A stretch of DNA of 64,000 nucleotides, from positions 1 through 64,000 of the forward strand of contig NZ_JAENHO010000025.1 of the NCBI RefSeq assembly GCF_016785085.1, given 5' to 3'. The notes below the pieces were generated by a model. That model worked only from the letters and a program-made list of their open reading frames with translations. It was not told where the DNA came from and searched no databases. The DNA comes from Paractinoplanes lichenicola. Lineage in GTDB: Bacteria > Actinomycetota > Actinomycetes > Mycobacteriales > Micromonosporaceae. How positions within the stretch are numbered: the first letter of the stretch is position 1; every line of letters starts with the position of its first letter. Both the position numbers and the translations under genes were made by a program. Below, piece by piece: positions 34,054-42,832 of the stretch.

Positions 34054-35249
34054 CCCGATCCCGACTCGAAGCCGTCCGCCGTCCGGGCTCGCGCCTGCAC
34101 CTCCAGGAAGATGTAGTCCGGCGGCAAGGTGTGCTGGAACGTGACGTTGCCGTCGGCGTCGGCCGCCACCACCTGCTCGGTCTGGCCGAAATCGAGCGAG
34201 ACGACGAACTCGGCGACCTCCGGGGAGTCCGTGCGCAGCACGATGGTGACGGTCTCGCCGACCGTCGGCGGCGGCGTGCCGTCGCCCGGGAAGTCAGGCG
34301 ACGAGATCTGCGGGACGGGCACCTCCACCCGCACATAGACGTTGAACGTGATCTCGGGCGAGACCACCCCGTTGCCCGTACGGCTGGTGACCGTCATGGG
34401 GTTGTCGCCGCGCCGACCCGGCGTGACCGTCGCGTGCCCGTAGCCCTGAGCGTCGGCCGGCACGGTGACCGCGGGGCCGCCGTTGAAGGTGTACGTGAAC
34501 GACTGCGTGCCCGGCACCGCGCTCCAGAACCGAATGACGCGCGGCTCACCGATCGCCGCCGACGGGTTGTCGTCGTACACCCGGGGCTCGTTGTCGATCA
34601 CGGTGAACTCGTACGTGGTCTCGGCCGAGCGGTTCCCGGTGCGGTCGATCGCCTGCACAGTCACGGCCTTGGCGCCGTACGAGTCCGGCGTGATCGTGAC
34701 CGTGGCCCGGCCCCGCCGGTCGGCCGGCACCTCGACCAGCCCGGCCCCCGGCGCCGAATAGCGGAACTTCACCACGTCACGGTCGCCGTCGGCGGCGAAG
34801 GTGAACTTCCCGGCCACGCCGGCTCCACCCGCGCTCTGCCCGCGCGGATAGTCGGCCGAGGTGACCAGCGGCGCCTTCGGCCGAACCGTGTCGACCGTGA
34901 AGGTGCACGAGGCGCCGTGCGCGGTCAGCCTGTATTTGCCGCCGTCGACGACCGCGGACGGCAGGGTGGTGAAGGCCGTGCCGGGCCGGCTCAGCTCGGG
35001 CGCGGTCCACTCGACGCGCTGCGCCGGGCGGCCGGCCGGCCACACGGCGAAGGACGGGGTCAGCGTGCCCGAGCCGGTGAACCGGGCGGTGATCGCCGGG
35101 GTGGGGGAGCCGACCAGGATGCCGCCGGGGGCGCAGGCCACGCCGCCGACGGTCAGGGTGGGCGCCGTGGGCGCGGCCGAGGCGGCCGTGGCGGGCAGGG
35201 CGAACAGGACGGCCGCTGTCGCGACGGTCAGGGCCCGAAGTGAGTTCAC
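34017..35249 (-). CDS. Secreted multi-domain Ig-like protein
   Basis: The 410-residue protein has a signal peptide (VNSLRALTVATAAVLFALPA, cleavage near ATAASA) and no transmembrane anchor. The mature part is a string of beta-rich repeats of about 90 residues, with recurring patterns such as GKFTFAADGDRDVVKFRYS, VTVQAIDRTGNRSAETTYE and FTYTFNGGPAVTVPADAQG, as in bacterial Ig-like or Fn3-like domains. Two cysteines near the start may pair. No catalytic domain is visible; a surface or adhesive role is possible. GTG 35249 is preceded by GGAGG. The end overlaps the hydroxylase gene by 37 bases. Confidence 0.8.
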   Translation of the reverse strand: MNSLRALTVATAAVLFALPATAASAAPTAPTLTVGGVACAPGGILVGSPTPAITARFTGSGTLTPSFAVWPAGRPAQRVEWTAPELSRPGTAFTTLPSAVVDGGKYRLTAHGASCTFTVDTVRPKAPLVTSADYPRGQSAGGAGVAGKFTFAADGDRDVVKFRYSAPGAGLVEVPADRRGRATVTITPDSYGAKAVTVQAIDRTGNRSAETTYEFTVIDNEPRVYDDNPSAAIGEPRVIRFWSAVPGTQSFTYTFNGGPAVTVPADAQGYGHATVTPGRRGDNPMTVTSRTGNGVVSPEITFNVYVRVEVPVPQISSPDFPGDGTPPPTVGETVTIVLRTDSPEVAEFVVSLDFGQTEQVVAADADGNVTFQHTLPPDYIFLEVQARARTADGFESGSGYAGWELTPADG

Positions 35250-35405
35250 AAATCCTCCGTGAAGAGCGAAGCGCGTCGATCGGACGCGATCATAGGAGGA
35301 GGGGGCGCCGCCGGTCGGCCCGGTGCTGTAGTCGTCGGCCCGCCCTAGCACTGGGTGGGGGCGGGGGTGGCAGATTTTACGCCGAATCCGAAGACGATCT
35401 TCGGG

Positions 35406-35445
35406 CTGTCCACAGGGGCGAAATGTCCGGTCACGGTTGTCCACA
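35406..35445 (+). promoter_or_regulatory. DnaA box pair between divergent-side genes
   Basis: CTGTCCACA (35406-35414, one mismatch) and a perfect TTGTCCACA (35437-35445) lie 31 bases apart in the gap between the Ig-like gene and the nucleotide-sugar dehydrogenase end. The spacing equals that of the pair at 17232-17271. Confidence 0.55.
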
Positions 35446-35481
35446 GGGCCGAGGCCAGAGTTGCGGATCGTGAGGCGGGGC

Positions 35482-36729
35482 CTACAGCCGATGTGCGTCG
35501 GAACCTGTCGTGGCGCCGCGCGTATCGAAGAAGCGCTTGGCCAGCGCGGCCAGCTCGTCGGCCTGATAGTCGCGGTGGTTCTGCACCAGAATCACCAGGT
35601 CGGCCGACACCACAGACCCCAGCAGATCCTCCGCCCGCGGCACGATCCACTCAGCCACGTACGGGTCGTGAAAGACGACGGAAGCGCCCAGCGATTGCAG
35701 TTGACGGGCCAGCGGTGTGGCAGGCGACTCCCGCTGATCGGCGATGTTCGGCTTGTACGTGACACCCAGCAACAGGATCGTCGCGCCGTGCACAGCCTGG
35801 CCGTCCGCGTTCAGCAAGTTCTGCGCCCGACGGGCCACATAGGACGGCATCGTCGCGTTGATCTCCTGGGCCAGTTCGACGAACCGGAACGGGTAGCCGA
35901 GCCGGCTTCGGACGTTGTGCGACAGGTAGTTCGGGTCGATCGGGATGCAGTGGCCGCCCACCCCGGGCCCCGGATAGAACGCCTGAAACCCGAACGGCTT
36001 GGTCGACGCGGCCCGGATCACGTCCCACAGGTCGATGCCGAGCTCGTGACAGAACCGGGCCATCTCGTTGACGAGCGCGATGTTCACGTGACGATAGGTG
36101 TTCTCCAACAACTTCGCGGTCTCGGCTTCGCGAGTTCCCCTCGTACGCACCACGGTGTCGATGAAACGTCCGTAGAAGCCCGCTGCCCGCAGTGTGCAGT
36201 CCGGCGTGTAGCCCCCGACCACCTTGGGGGTGTTGCGCGCCCCGAACAGCGCGTTGCCGGGATCGATCCGTTCGGGGGAGAACGCCAGGTGGAAGTCCAC
36301 GCCCGCGGTCAGCCCGGACAGCTTCTCCAGCAGCGGCCGTACGACCTCGTCGGTCGTACCCGGGTAGGTGGTGGATTCGAGCACCACGAGCATGCCCGGC
36401 CGCAGGCTGCGCCCGATCGCCGAGGCGGCCCCGGTGACCGCGCTCAGGTCGGGCCCGTCCCCTTCGGCCAGGGGCGTGGGCACACAGATCACGGCGGTCC
36501 CGCAAGCGCCGATGAGCGCCTCGTCGGTGGTGGCCCGGAAGCCGCCGTCCAGCATCTCGGCGATGTCGGCGTCCGACAGGTCGTCGACGTGGGAGCGGCC
36601 GTCGTTGAGCGCGGCGACCACCCCGGCCGAGACGTCGAAGCCGAGCACGGACAACCCCGCCCGTACGGCCTGCTGAGCCAGCGGCAGCCCGACGTAGCCC
36701 AGGCCGAGCACCACCACGTCGGCGTTCAT
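35482..36729 (-). CDS. Nucleotide-sugar 6-dehydrogenase
   Basis: The 415-residue enzyme oxidises a UDP-sugar at C6 to the uronic acid in two NAD-dependent steps. It starts VVVLGLGYVGLPLAQQAVRA (NAD fold), has ESTTYPGTTDEV and FSPERIDPGN, and the catalytic cysteine in PGVGGHCIPIDPNYLS. A C-terminal domain follows with LLLGVTYKPNIADQRESPA. Motif spacing is closest to UDP-N-acetylglucosamine/mannosamine dehydrogenases (WbpA/WecC type), but the exact sugar cannot be fixed. ATG 36729 overlaps the stop of the upstream Stealth gene by 4 bases. It probably supplies a precursor for that gene's polymer. Confidence 0.9.
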   Translation of the reverse strand: MNADVVVLGLGYVGLPLAQQAVRAGLSVLGFDVSAGVVAALNDGRSHVDDLSDADIAEMLDGGFRATTDEALIGACGTAVICVPTPLAEGDGPDLSAVTGAASAIGRSLRPGMLVVLESTTYPGTTDEVVRPLLEKLSGLTAGVDFHLAFSPERIDPGNALFGARNTPKVVGGYTPDCTLRAAGFYGRFIDTVVRTRGTREAETAKLLENTYRHVNIALVNEMARFCHELGIDLWDVIRAASTKPFGFQAFYPGPGVGGHCIPIDPNYLSHNVRSRLGYPFRFVELAQEINATMPSYVARRAQNLLNADGQAVHGATILLLGVTYKPNIADQRESPATPLARQLQSLGASVVFHDPYVAEWIVPRAEDLLGSVVSADLVILVQNHRDYQADELAALAKRFFDTRGATTGSDAHRL

Positions 36730-38537
36730 CGCACCACCTCGGGGACGGCGGCGACCCGCTTGACCTGCCGGGCGACGCGCGCCACCACCGGGCCCTCCCA
36801 CCGGGACGGGAACGGCAGGTAGGCCGGCAGGAACTCGGCCAGCAACGCGGCCTGTTCGGGCACCGCGCTCGCGGAGGAGTCGGTGTCGTTGAGGCAGAAC
36901 GCGTCGAGATGTCGCTTGTGCAGCAGCCGGGCCAGCTGGAACGGCGTCGCCGGGTCGGCCAGGTCGGTGTAGAGGTATTTGATCTGCCCGGGGGCGGCCC
37001 GGCCGGTCAGGTAGGCGTAGTACTGCTGCAGCGACGACAGCATGGCGATGTCGTCGGGATGCCGGAACTGGTGCGCGGCCGTCGATTCGACCTGCTCGGC
37101 GAAGCGCAGCTCGATCTCGGCCAGCACACTGCGCCGCGACGGGTGCGGGGTGTGCTTCATCTTGTGGGTCAGCACCCGGCCGAAGGCGCTCTGGATGAGC
37201 CGGCGGTTGTTCTTGCCGGCCGAGTCGGCGGGGGCGTCGGCGGTCGAGCGCGGCGCCGAGCCGACCAGCGCCCCCGAGGGGAAGAACCGGGTCAGCCCGC
37301 CGGGTGTGAAGAACAGCTCGGGCGCCACCGGCCGGCCCAGGAAGACGTCGTCGTTGAGATAGAGGAAGTGCTCGGCCAGCCCGGGGATGTGGTGCAGGCG
37401 CGACTCGATGGCCTGCGAGTTGAAGGTGGGCAGCCGCCCGGCGCCGCCGAAGATCTCGCGATGGCTGACCACGGTCAGGTCGGGGCGGGTGGTGTCGAGC
37501 CAGGGCGGCACCTGGTCGTCGGTGACCAGATAGACGTGCCGGATCCAGGGCGCGTACGCGTGCAGCGAGCGCAGCGAGTAGCGCAGCTCGTCGCGTGAGA
37601 CGAACCGGGAGTCGTTGGCCGTCTGCCCGCTCGAACCGGTCACCCAGCCGTTCTCGCGCAGCGCCGCTGCCTTGCGCGCGTGCCAGGCTGGGTCGCCGCC
37701 GTCGACCCACGTGTAGACGGCGTCGATCGGGAACGCCACGCGATCCGGGCTCACCATCGTGAACACCTCGCGCGTGCGATAGCGGCGGGTCGTGCCGGGC
37801 GCGCCGAACGGGCCGAACACCGGCTCGGCCACCACGATCTCGGGCTCGTCCACCGGCACCACGTCGGCCACCGGGTTGCTGCGCGGTCCGATCAGATTCC
37901 CGCCCTCACGCCGCCAGAACTCCACTTCGCACCCGTACGCGGTACCGAGCGTGAGACGGCCCTTCGGGTCGGTGACAGGCCAGCACACCCGTACGACCTG
38001 TCCCGGCCGCACGCGGTCGAGCCGGCCCTCGCCGTGGGCGGTCATCGTGGCCAGCGCGGCCATGGCCCGGGCGCGGTCGGCGGCGTCGATGGCCACACCC
38101 GTACGGGTCAGCGAGGCCACCGGAATCCGGAACCACTCGATGCCGGCGCTGCTCAGGGTGTCCAGCACGCGGTCGAGGTTCTCCCGGCGTACGGCGGCCG
38201 GGGTGGCCTCGAGGCGACGCCGGGCCGTGAGTCGCCCCGCAGGCGTGCGGACCCGCAGAGATGGCGCGTCGCCGATCGGCTTGAGCCGGGGGCGCGGACC
38301 GAGCGGCACGATCCGGCGGGCCACCCGCAGCCGGCTCGGCGGGGGCACGAGGGGCAGGAGGCGGTGCTGCAGGTGGTGGAGCAGGCGCCGCCGCACGGGC
38401 CAGGGCGCCAGCCGGATGATCCGCACGCCGTCGTCCTTCCGCCGGGTCCGTTCGGTCACGACCCCCAACGGGCCCGCCTGCCAGAAGTTGCGGCGCGTCG
38501 TCGGCGTTACGCCTTGAATGGGTGGTATAGGGGGCAT
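36726..38537 (-). CDS. Stealth-family sugar-1-phosphate transferase
   Basis: The 603-residue protein belongs to the Stealth family, which transfers hexose-1-phosphate to build phosphodiester-linked polysaccharides. CR1 is IDAVYTWVDGGDPAWHARK (residues 271-289). CR2 runs from DELRYSLRSLHAYAPWIRHV (about 316) through FLYLNDDVFLGRP (391-403). CR3 includes HTPHPSRRSVLAEIELRF, and CR4 lies near AFCLNDTD. A basic N-terminal extension of about 260 residues is typical of actinobacterial members. No signal peptide is seen. The nucleotide-sugar dehydrogenase overlaps its end by 4 bases, so they form an operon. The start ATG 38537 lies 90 bases from the divergent small membrane gene. Confidence 0.9.
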   Translation of the reverse strand: MPPIPPIQGVTPTTRRNFWQAGPLGVVTERTRRKDDGVRIIRLAPWPVRRRLLHHLQHRLLPLVPPPSRLRVARRIVPLGPRPRLKPIGDAPSLRVRTPAGRLTARRRLEATPAAVRRENLDRVLDTLSSAGIEWFRIPVASLTRTGVAIDAADRARAMAALATMTAHGEGRLDRVRPGQVVRVCWPVTDPKGRLTLGTAYGCEVEFWRREGGNLIGPRSNPVADVVPVDEPEIVVAEPVFGPFGAPGTTRRYRTREVFTMVSPDRVAFPIDAVYTWVDGGDPAWHARKAAALRENGWVTGSSGQTANDSRFVSRDELRYSLRSLHAYAPWIRHVYLVTDDQVPPWLDTTRPDLTVVSHREIFGGAGRLPTFNSQAIESRLHHIPGLAEHFLYLNDDVFLGRPVAPELFFTPGGLTRFFPSGALVGSAPRSTADAPADSAGKNNRRLIQSAFGRVLTHKMKHTPHPSRRSVLAEIELRFAEQVESTAAHQFRHPDDIAMLSSLQQYYAYLTGRAAPGQIKYLYTDLADPATPFQLARLLHKRHLDAFCLNDTDSSASAVPEQAALLAEFLPAYLPFPSRWEGPVVARVARQVKRVAAVPEVVR

Positions 38538-38627
38538 ATCGGACAGCGGCTCAGGGTTACCACCGATGCGCGAGGTTGCCGTGGTGAGTCATGGTGGAGT
38601 CCGCAGCTTCGACTCGGGGAGGCCGAG

Positions 38628-38858
38628 ATGGGTAAGGCCGTAGCGTTTCTGGTGGCACTGATCGCCGGAGTGATCGTGGTCGGCTGGGTGGTCAGCTCGT
38701 TGCTCGGGCCGGCCCTGTTCTACCTGATCGTGGGCGCGCTCGCGGTCGGCGGAGGCTATTACCTCTACACGAAGGCCAAGAAGTCGATCGCCCCCGGCAC
38801 GCGCACGCAGCGCCGGATCGAGGCGGCGACCAAGACGTACCGGATGCGGAACCGGTGA
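38628..38858 (+). CDS. Small two-TM membrane protein
   Basis: The 76-residue protein has two transmembrane segments (VAFLVALIAGVIVVGWVVSS and ALFYLIVGALAVGGGYYLY) followed by a basic tail ending TKTYRMRNR. No function is known to me. ATG 38628 has GGGGAGG 4 bases upstream, a strong ribosome site. It sits 69 bases before ffh, with a likely ffh promoter in between. Codon use is typical for the chromosome. Confidence 0.75.
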   Translation: MGKAVAFLVALIAGVIVVGWVVSSLLGPALFYLIVGALAVGGGYYLYTKAKKSIAPGTRTQRRIEAATKTYRMRNR

Positions 38859-38875
38859 GGCTCCTCCCGGGCGGC

Positions 38876-38881
38876 TAGGCT
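38876..38881 (+). promoter_or_regulatory. Likely -10 box for ffh
   Basis: TAGGCT matches the actinobacterial -10 pattern TAnnnT and lies 46 bases before the ffh GTG, after the stop of the small membrane gene. No clear -35 hexamer is visible, so the call is tentative. Confidence 0.4.
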
Positions 38882-38927
38882 CTATGTAAGACCACCCGGC
38901 TGAGCTGACTAAAAGGACCACTGCGCC

Positions 38928-40490
38928 GTGTTTGACACTTTGAGTGACCGCCTCTCCGGCATCTTCACCAAGCTCCGGGGCAAGGGCAAGCTCACCGACG
39001 CCGACATCGACGCCACCGCTCGCGAGATCCGTCTCGCGCTGCTGGAGGCCGATGTCGCGCTGCCCGTGGTCAAGGCCTTCATCTTCAACGTCAAGGAGCG
39101 CGCCCGGGGGGCCGAGGTCTCCCAGGCGCTCAACCCGGCGCAGCAGATCATCAAGATCGTCCACGAGGAGCTCATCAACATCCTCGGCGGCGAGGGCCGG
39201 CGGCTGGTGTTCGCCAAGCAGCCGCCCACGGTGATCATGCTGGCCGGCCTCCAGGGCGCCGGCAAGACGACGCTGGCCGGCAAGCTGTCGCGCTGGCTCA
39301 AGGGCCAGGGTCACCAGCCCCTGCTGGTCGCGGCCGACCTGCAGCGCCCCAACGCGGTCAATCAGCTCCAGGTGGTCGGCGGCCGGGCGGGCGTCGACGT
39401 CTACGCGCCCGAGCCCGGCAGCGGCGTCGGCGACCCGGTCAAGGTCGCGAAGGACTCGATCGAGGTCGCCAAGCGCACGGCCAAAGACATCGTCATCGTC
39501 GACACCGCCGGCCGTCTCGGCATCGACGAGGAGATGATGCAGCAGGCCCGCGACATCCGCGACGCCGTCGAGCCCGACGAGGTCCTCTTCGTCATCGACG
39601 CCATGGTCGGTCAGGACGCGGTGCAGACCGCCGAGGCGTTCCGTGACGGCGTCGGGGTCACCGGCGTGGTGCTCTCGAAGCTCGACGGTGACGCCCGCGG
39701 TGGTGCCGCCCTCTCCGTCCGGCACGTCACGGGCGAGCCGATCCTCTTCGCCTCCACGGGCGAGAAGCTCGAGGACTTCGACCTCTTCCACCCCGACCGG
39801 ATGGCCAGCCGCATCCTGGGCATGGGTGACGTTCTGACCCTCATCGAGCAGGCCGAGCAGGCCTTCGACGAGGATCAGAAGGAGAAGATGACCGGCAAGC
39901 TGCTGGCCGGCGAGACCTTCACCCTGGAAGACTTCCTCGACCAGCTCATCGCCGTGCGGCGGATGGGCCCGATCGCCAACATCCTCGGCATGATGCCGGG
40001 CATGGGCCAGATGAAGGACCAGCTGGCCGAGCTCGACGACAGCCATTTCGACCGGGTCACCGCGATCATCCGCTCGATGACCCCGGCCGAGCGCAGCAAC
40101 CCCAAGATCCTCAACGGCTCCCGCCGCGCCCGCATCGCCAACGGCTCCGGCGTCACGGTGATGGACGTCAACCAGCTGCTCAACCGCTTCGCCGACGCGC
40201 AGAAGATGATGAAGCAGATGAGCGGCATGATGGGCCTGCCCGGCGGCGGCCGGCGCAAGGCCACGAAGAGCCCGAAAAACAAGCGCAAGGGCACCAAGGG
40301 CGGCAACAACCGACCCCGCACGGGCGGCGGCGGCCTGCCCGCGGGCTTCCCCGGCGGCATGCCCCAGCTCCCGCCCGGCCTCGACCCCAACGCCCTCGGC
40401 GGCGCCGGTGGTGCCGGCGGCTTCAACCTGCCGAATCTCGACTTCAACAAGCTGATGAAGCAGCAAAAAGACGACAAGGACAAGCGCTGA
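38928..40490 (+). CDS. ffh: Signal recognition particle protein Ffh
   Basis: Ffh is the GTPase that binds 4.5S RNA and signal sequences and works with FtsY. The 520-residue protein has an N domain (FDTLSDRLSGIFTKLRGKGK), then a G domain with GLQGAGKTTLAGKLSRW, AADLQRPNAVNQLQ, DTAGRLGIDEEM, SKLDGDARGGAALS and GEKLEDFDLFHPDRMASRIL. A methionine-rich M domain (MMPGMGQMKDQL; KMMKQMSGMMGLPGGG) follows. A Gly/Pro/Asn-rich tail of about 80 residues follows the M domain, as in many actinobacteria. GTG 38928 has AAAAGGA upstream. This marks the return of the conserved backbone after the accessory region. Confidence 0.97.
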   Translation: MFDTLSDRLSGIFTKLRGKGKLTDADIDATAREIRLALLEADVALPVVKAFIFNVKERARGAEVSQALNPAQQIIKIVHEELINILGGEGRRLVFAKQPPTVIMLAGLQGAGKTTLAGKLSRWLKGQGHQPLLVAADLQRPNAVNQLQVVGGRAGVDVYAPEPGSGVGDPVKVAKDSIEVAKRTAKDIVIVDTAGRLGIDEEMMQQARDIRDAVEPDEVLFVIDAMVGQDAVQTAEAFRDGVGVTGVVLSKLDGDARGGAALSVRHVTGEPILFASTGEKLEDFDLFHPDRMASRILGMGDVLTLIEQAEQAFDEDQKEKMTGKLLAGETFTLEDFLDQLIAVRRMGPIANILGMMPGMGQMKDQLAELDDSHFDRVTAIIRSMTPAERSNPKILNGSRRARIANGSGVTVMDVNQLLNRFADAQKMMKQMSGMMGLPGGGRRKATKSPKNKRKGTKGGNNRPRTGGGGLPAGFPGGMPQLPPGLDPNALGGAGGAGGFNLPNLDFNKLMKQQKDDKDKR

Positions 40491-40552
40491 CAACCGATTG
40501 GTGATCTAGACATGGGTACAGTAGTCTCGTGACACCCCCTGAGGAGGTCCCG

Positions 40553-41152
40553 ATGACTGCGGCCCTACAGCTGCCGAGCCTGCTGGATGAAAAGCAGGAC
40601 TGGACCGTCGACGACCTGGCGAGCCTTCCCAAGGATCTTCGCTATGAGTTGATCGACGGAAGGTTGATCTTGCCGTCCCCGACGATGCTTCATCAAGAAC
40701 TGTGCTGGGAGCTGGTCCGCATGCTCCTGCCGAACTGTCCGCCTGGATACAAGCCGGTCATCGACCTGTCGTTGGAGGTCGACCGGCGAAACGAGCCTCG
40801 ACCGGACGTCGTGGTGCTGCGGAAAGAATACCGCCGCCGCACTCCGGCTCCGGTCGACGGTGCGCTACTCGTCCTCGAGGTGGTTTCGCCGACCTCTCGC
40901 GTCCGTGACATGAACGCGAAATGGAAGGTCTACGCGGCTAACCGCGTGACCACCTACCTGCTGGTCGACCCGTTGTTCGAGGATGGTGTCGTGCTGACTG
41001 AGTACCGCCTCGGCGAGAACGGCCAGTACGAGACGATCACCAGTACGAGCAAGGTATTCGCCACGGATGTCCCCTATCCGATCAGCATCGACGTGCCGGC
41101 GCTGACCGCGCTCCGCGACGAGGAAGACGACCAGGCTCCGGACAATTCATGA
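40553..41152 (+). CDS. Uma2-family (DUF820) endonuclease-like protein, copy 1
   Basis: The 199-residue protein has the PD-(D/E)xK fold of Uma2 proteins: RYELIDGRLILPSPT, the acidic site in EPRPDVVVLRKEY, LLVLEVVSPTSRVRD and the lysine-containing block NAKWKVYAANRVTTYLLVDP. Uma2 genes often occur in many copies in actinobacteria and cyanobacteria; their substrate is unknown. ATG 40553 has GAGGAGG upstream. A TACAGT -10-like box (40517-40522) would start the RNA near 40529. Codon use is less GC-biased than in the neighbours, which hints at horizontal gain. The next Uma2 gene overlaps it by 4 bases. Confidence 0.85.
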   Translation: MTAALQLPSLLDEKQDWTVDDLASLPKDLRYELIDGRLILPSPTMLHQELCWELVRMLLPNCPPGYKPVIDLSLEVDRRNEPRPDVVVLRKEYRRRTPAPVDGALLVLEVVSPTSRVRDMNAKWKVYAANRVTTYLLVDPLFEDGVVLTEYRLGENGQYETITSTSKVFATDVPYPISIDVPALTALRDEEDDQAPDNS

Positions 41153-41721
41153 TTGGCGGCGGCATTCGCCTTACGATCGATGACGTCGAGGACTTTCCGG
41201 AGGAGTCGCGCTTCGAACTGCTCGACGGAAAAATTGTCCGTCCGCCGCCACCCTTCCCCATTCATCAGATCCACTTGGCTGATGTCATGTTTGCTCTTGA
41301 CGCGCACGTGCCGAGGTCCTGCATGATCAGCCACCGGCAGGCCGTTCTGCTCGACCGTCACAACATGCCATTTGTCGACGTGGCCGCCATCCGCGTGGAA
41401 GCCGCGTTGACCTCCCCGGTGCCCGCCGTGGATGTACTGGTCGCGGTCGAGGTGCTGTCTGACTGGTCCGAGAGCACCGACCGGGCACTGAAGAAGCAGC
41501 TTTATGCGCGCGCGGCCATACCGGCCTACTGGCTCGTCGATCCTCTGGGCGATTCCGTTACAGTCACACAGTTTCGGCTTGACCGAAATGGCCACTACCG
41601 CGGGCGTCTCCACTGCGCTGACGTTGCCGTGATCGATCAGCCTTGGCCGGTCACCCTGGATCTGTCCGCGATGACCCGTACGCGGAACCGTATCCGGGCG
41701 GCTGCTCGTTCGGACGGGTGA
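41149..41721 (+). CDS. Uma2-family (DUF820) endonuclease-like protein, copy 2
   Basis: The 190-residue protein is a diverged second Uma2 protein: ESRFELLDGKIVRPPPPF, the acidic residue in MPFVDVAAIRVE, DVLVAVEVLSDWSESTDR and LKKQLYARAAIPAYWLVDP. The position usually written RPD in the family is here FVD, so one Asp is kept but the context is changed. It starts inside the stop of copy 1 (ATGA overlap), so translation is coupled. Lower GC at third positions than the surrounding genes is visible here as well. Confidence 0.83.
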   Translation: MIGGGIRLTIDDVEDFPEESRFELLDGKIVRPPPPFPIHQIHLADVMFALDAHVPRSCMISHRQAVLLDRHNMPFVDVAAIRVEAALTSPVPAVDVLVAVEVLSDWSESTDRALKKQLYARAAIPAYWLVDPLGDSVTVTQFRLDRNGHYRGRLHCADVAVIDQPWPVTLDLSAMTRTRNRIRAAARSDG

Positions 41722-41746
41722 CGGGCTGATCGGGTAGGACTGTTGT

Positions 41747-42826
41747 ATGGCGTTGCATGTGCGTGGGGCGGTTCTGCCGGACGGTGAAGTCAGGGACCTC
41801 TGGCTGGTGGGGGACACGGTCACCTACGAGCCCGTACGGGGTGCCGAGACGATCAGTGACGGCGGTTTCATCGTGCCGGGGCTGGTCGACGCGCATTGTC
41901 ATCTAGGGATCGCGTTCGGAGCCAAGCCGATCACCAGCCTCGATCAGGCGCGCGAGCTGGCGGCGACCGATCGGGACGCGGGAGTTCTGGCCCTGCGCGA
42001 CGCGGGCTCGCCCTATCCCTATCCCGAGCTGGAGGATGAGGACGGCATCCCCCGGCTGGCCCGGGCCGGCCGGCATGTGGCGGCGCCGCGGCGATATCTG
42101 CGTGACGTGGGTGTCGAGGTCGAGGGTGAGGCCGACGTGCGGGCCGCCGTGACCGAGCAGGCCAAGGCGGGCAACGGGTGGGTCAAGCTGGTCGGCGACT
42201 GGATCTCGCGGGACGCCGGCGACCTGGCGCCCTCGTGGGACGCGAACACCATGGCGGCGGCCGTCGAGGCGGCGCACGCGGCGGGGGCGCGGGCCGCCGT
42301 GCACACGTTCTCCGAGGAGGGCGTCGAGCTCATGGTGCGGGCCGGGGTCGACTCGGTCGAGCACGGCACGGGGTTGTCGCTCGACCTGATCGACGAGATG
42401 GCCCGGCGGGGCACGGCGCTGGTGCCCACGATGATCAACATCCGGACCTTCGGCGGGATCGCCGATCGGGCCCGGGGCAAGTTCGACACGTACGCCGACC
42501 ACATGGTCGCGCTGCAGGAACGGTTCCCGTCGGTCGTCCGGGCCGCGTACGAGGCCGGGGTGCCGATCTATGTGGGCACCGATGCCGGCGGCGGGATCCG
42601 GCACGGGCTGGTCGCCGAGGAGATGCTGATTTTGCAGGAGGCCGGGCTGCCCGCCGAGGAGATCCTGGCCAGTGCCTCGTGGCGGGCCCGCGAGTGGCTG
42701 GGCTTCCCGGGGCTGGTCGAGGGCGGGCTGGCCGACCTGGTCGTCTACGAGACCGACCCGCGCGCGGACCTGCGAGTGGTCCGCGCGCCGAGCCGGATCG
42801 TGCTCAAGGGCAGGGTCGTGCGATAA
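41747..42826 (+). CDS. Amidohydrolase-family protein
   Basis: The 359-residue metal-dependent hydrolase has VPGLVDAHCHLGIAFG (first metal-binding His pair), GNGWVKLVGDW (bridging lysine), ARAAVHTFSEEGVELMV and DSVEHGTGL (further His ligands) and IYVGTDAGGGIRHG (catalytic Asp). It most resembles imidazolonepropionase-like amidohydrolases of unknown substrate. TAGGAC (41735-41740) ends 6 bases before ATG 41747 and there is no ribosome site, so the transcript is probably leaderless. The convergent beta-propeller gene ends 6 bases after its stop. Confidence 0.88.
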   Translation: MALHVRGAVLPDGEVRDLWLVGDTVTYEPVRGAETISDGGFIVPGLVDAHCHLGIAFGAKPITSLDQARELAATDRDAGVLALRDAGSPYPYPELEDEDGIPRLARAGRHVAAPRRYLRDVGVEVEGEADVRAAVTEQAKAGNGWVKLVGDWISRDAGDLAPSWDANTMAAAVEAAHAAGARAAVHTFSEEGVELMVRAGVDSVEHGTGLSLDLIDEMARRGTALVPTMINIRTFGGIADRARGKFDTYADHMVALQERFPSVVRAAYEAGVPIYVGTDAGGGIRHGLVAEEMLILQEAGLPAEEILASASWRAREWLGFPGLVEGGLADLVVYETDPRADLRVVRAPSRIVLKGRVVR

Positions 42827-42832
42827 GCACGG

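Noticed and set aside
33165..35243. Long plus-strand frame across the hydroxylase end and the Ig-like gene
   Set aside because: It runs out of phase through two well-supported genes and encodes an Arg-rich sequence without motifs.
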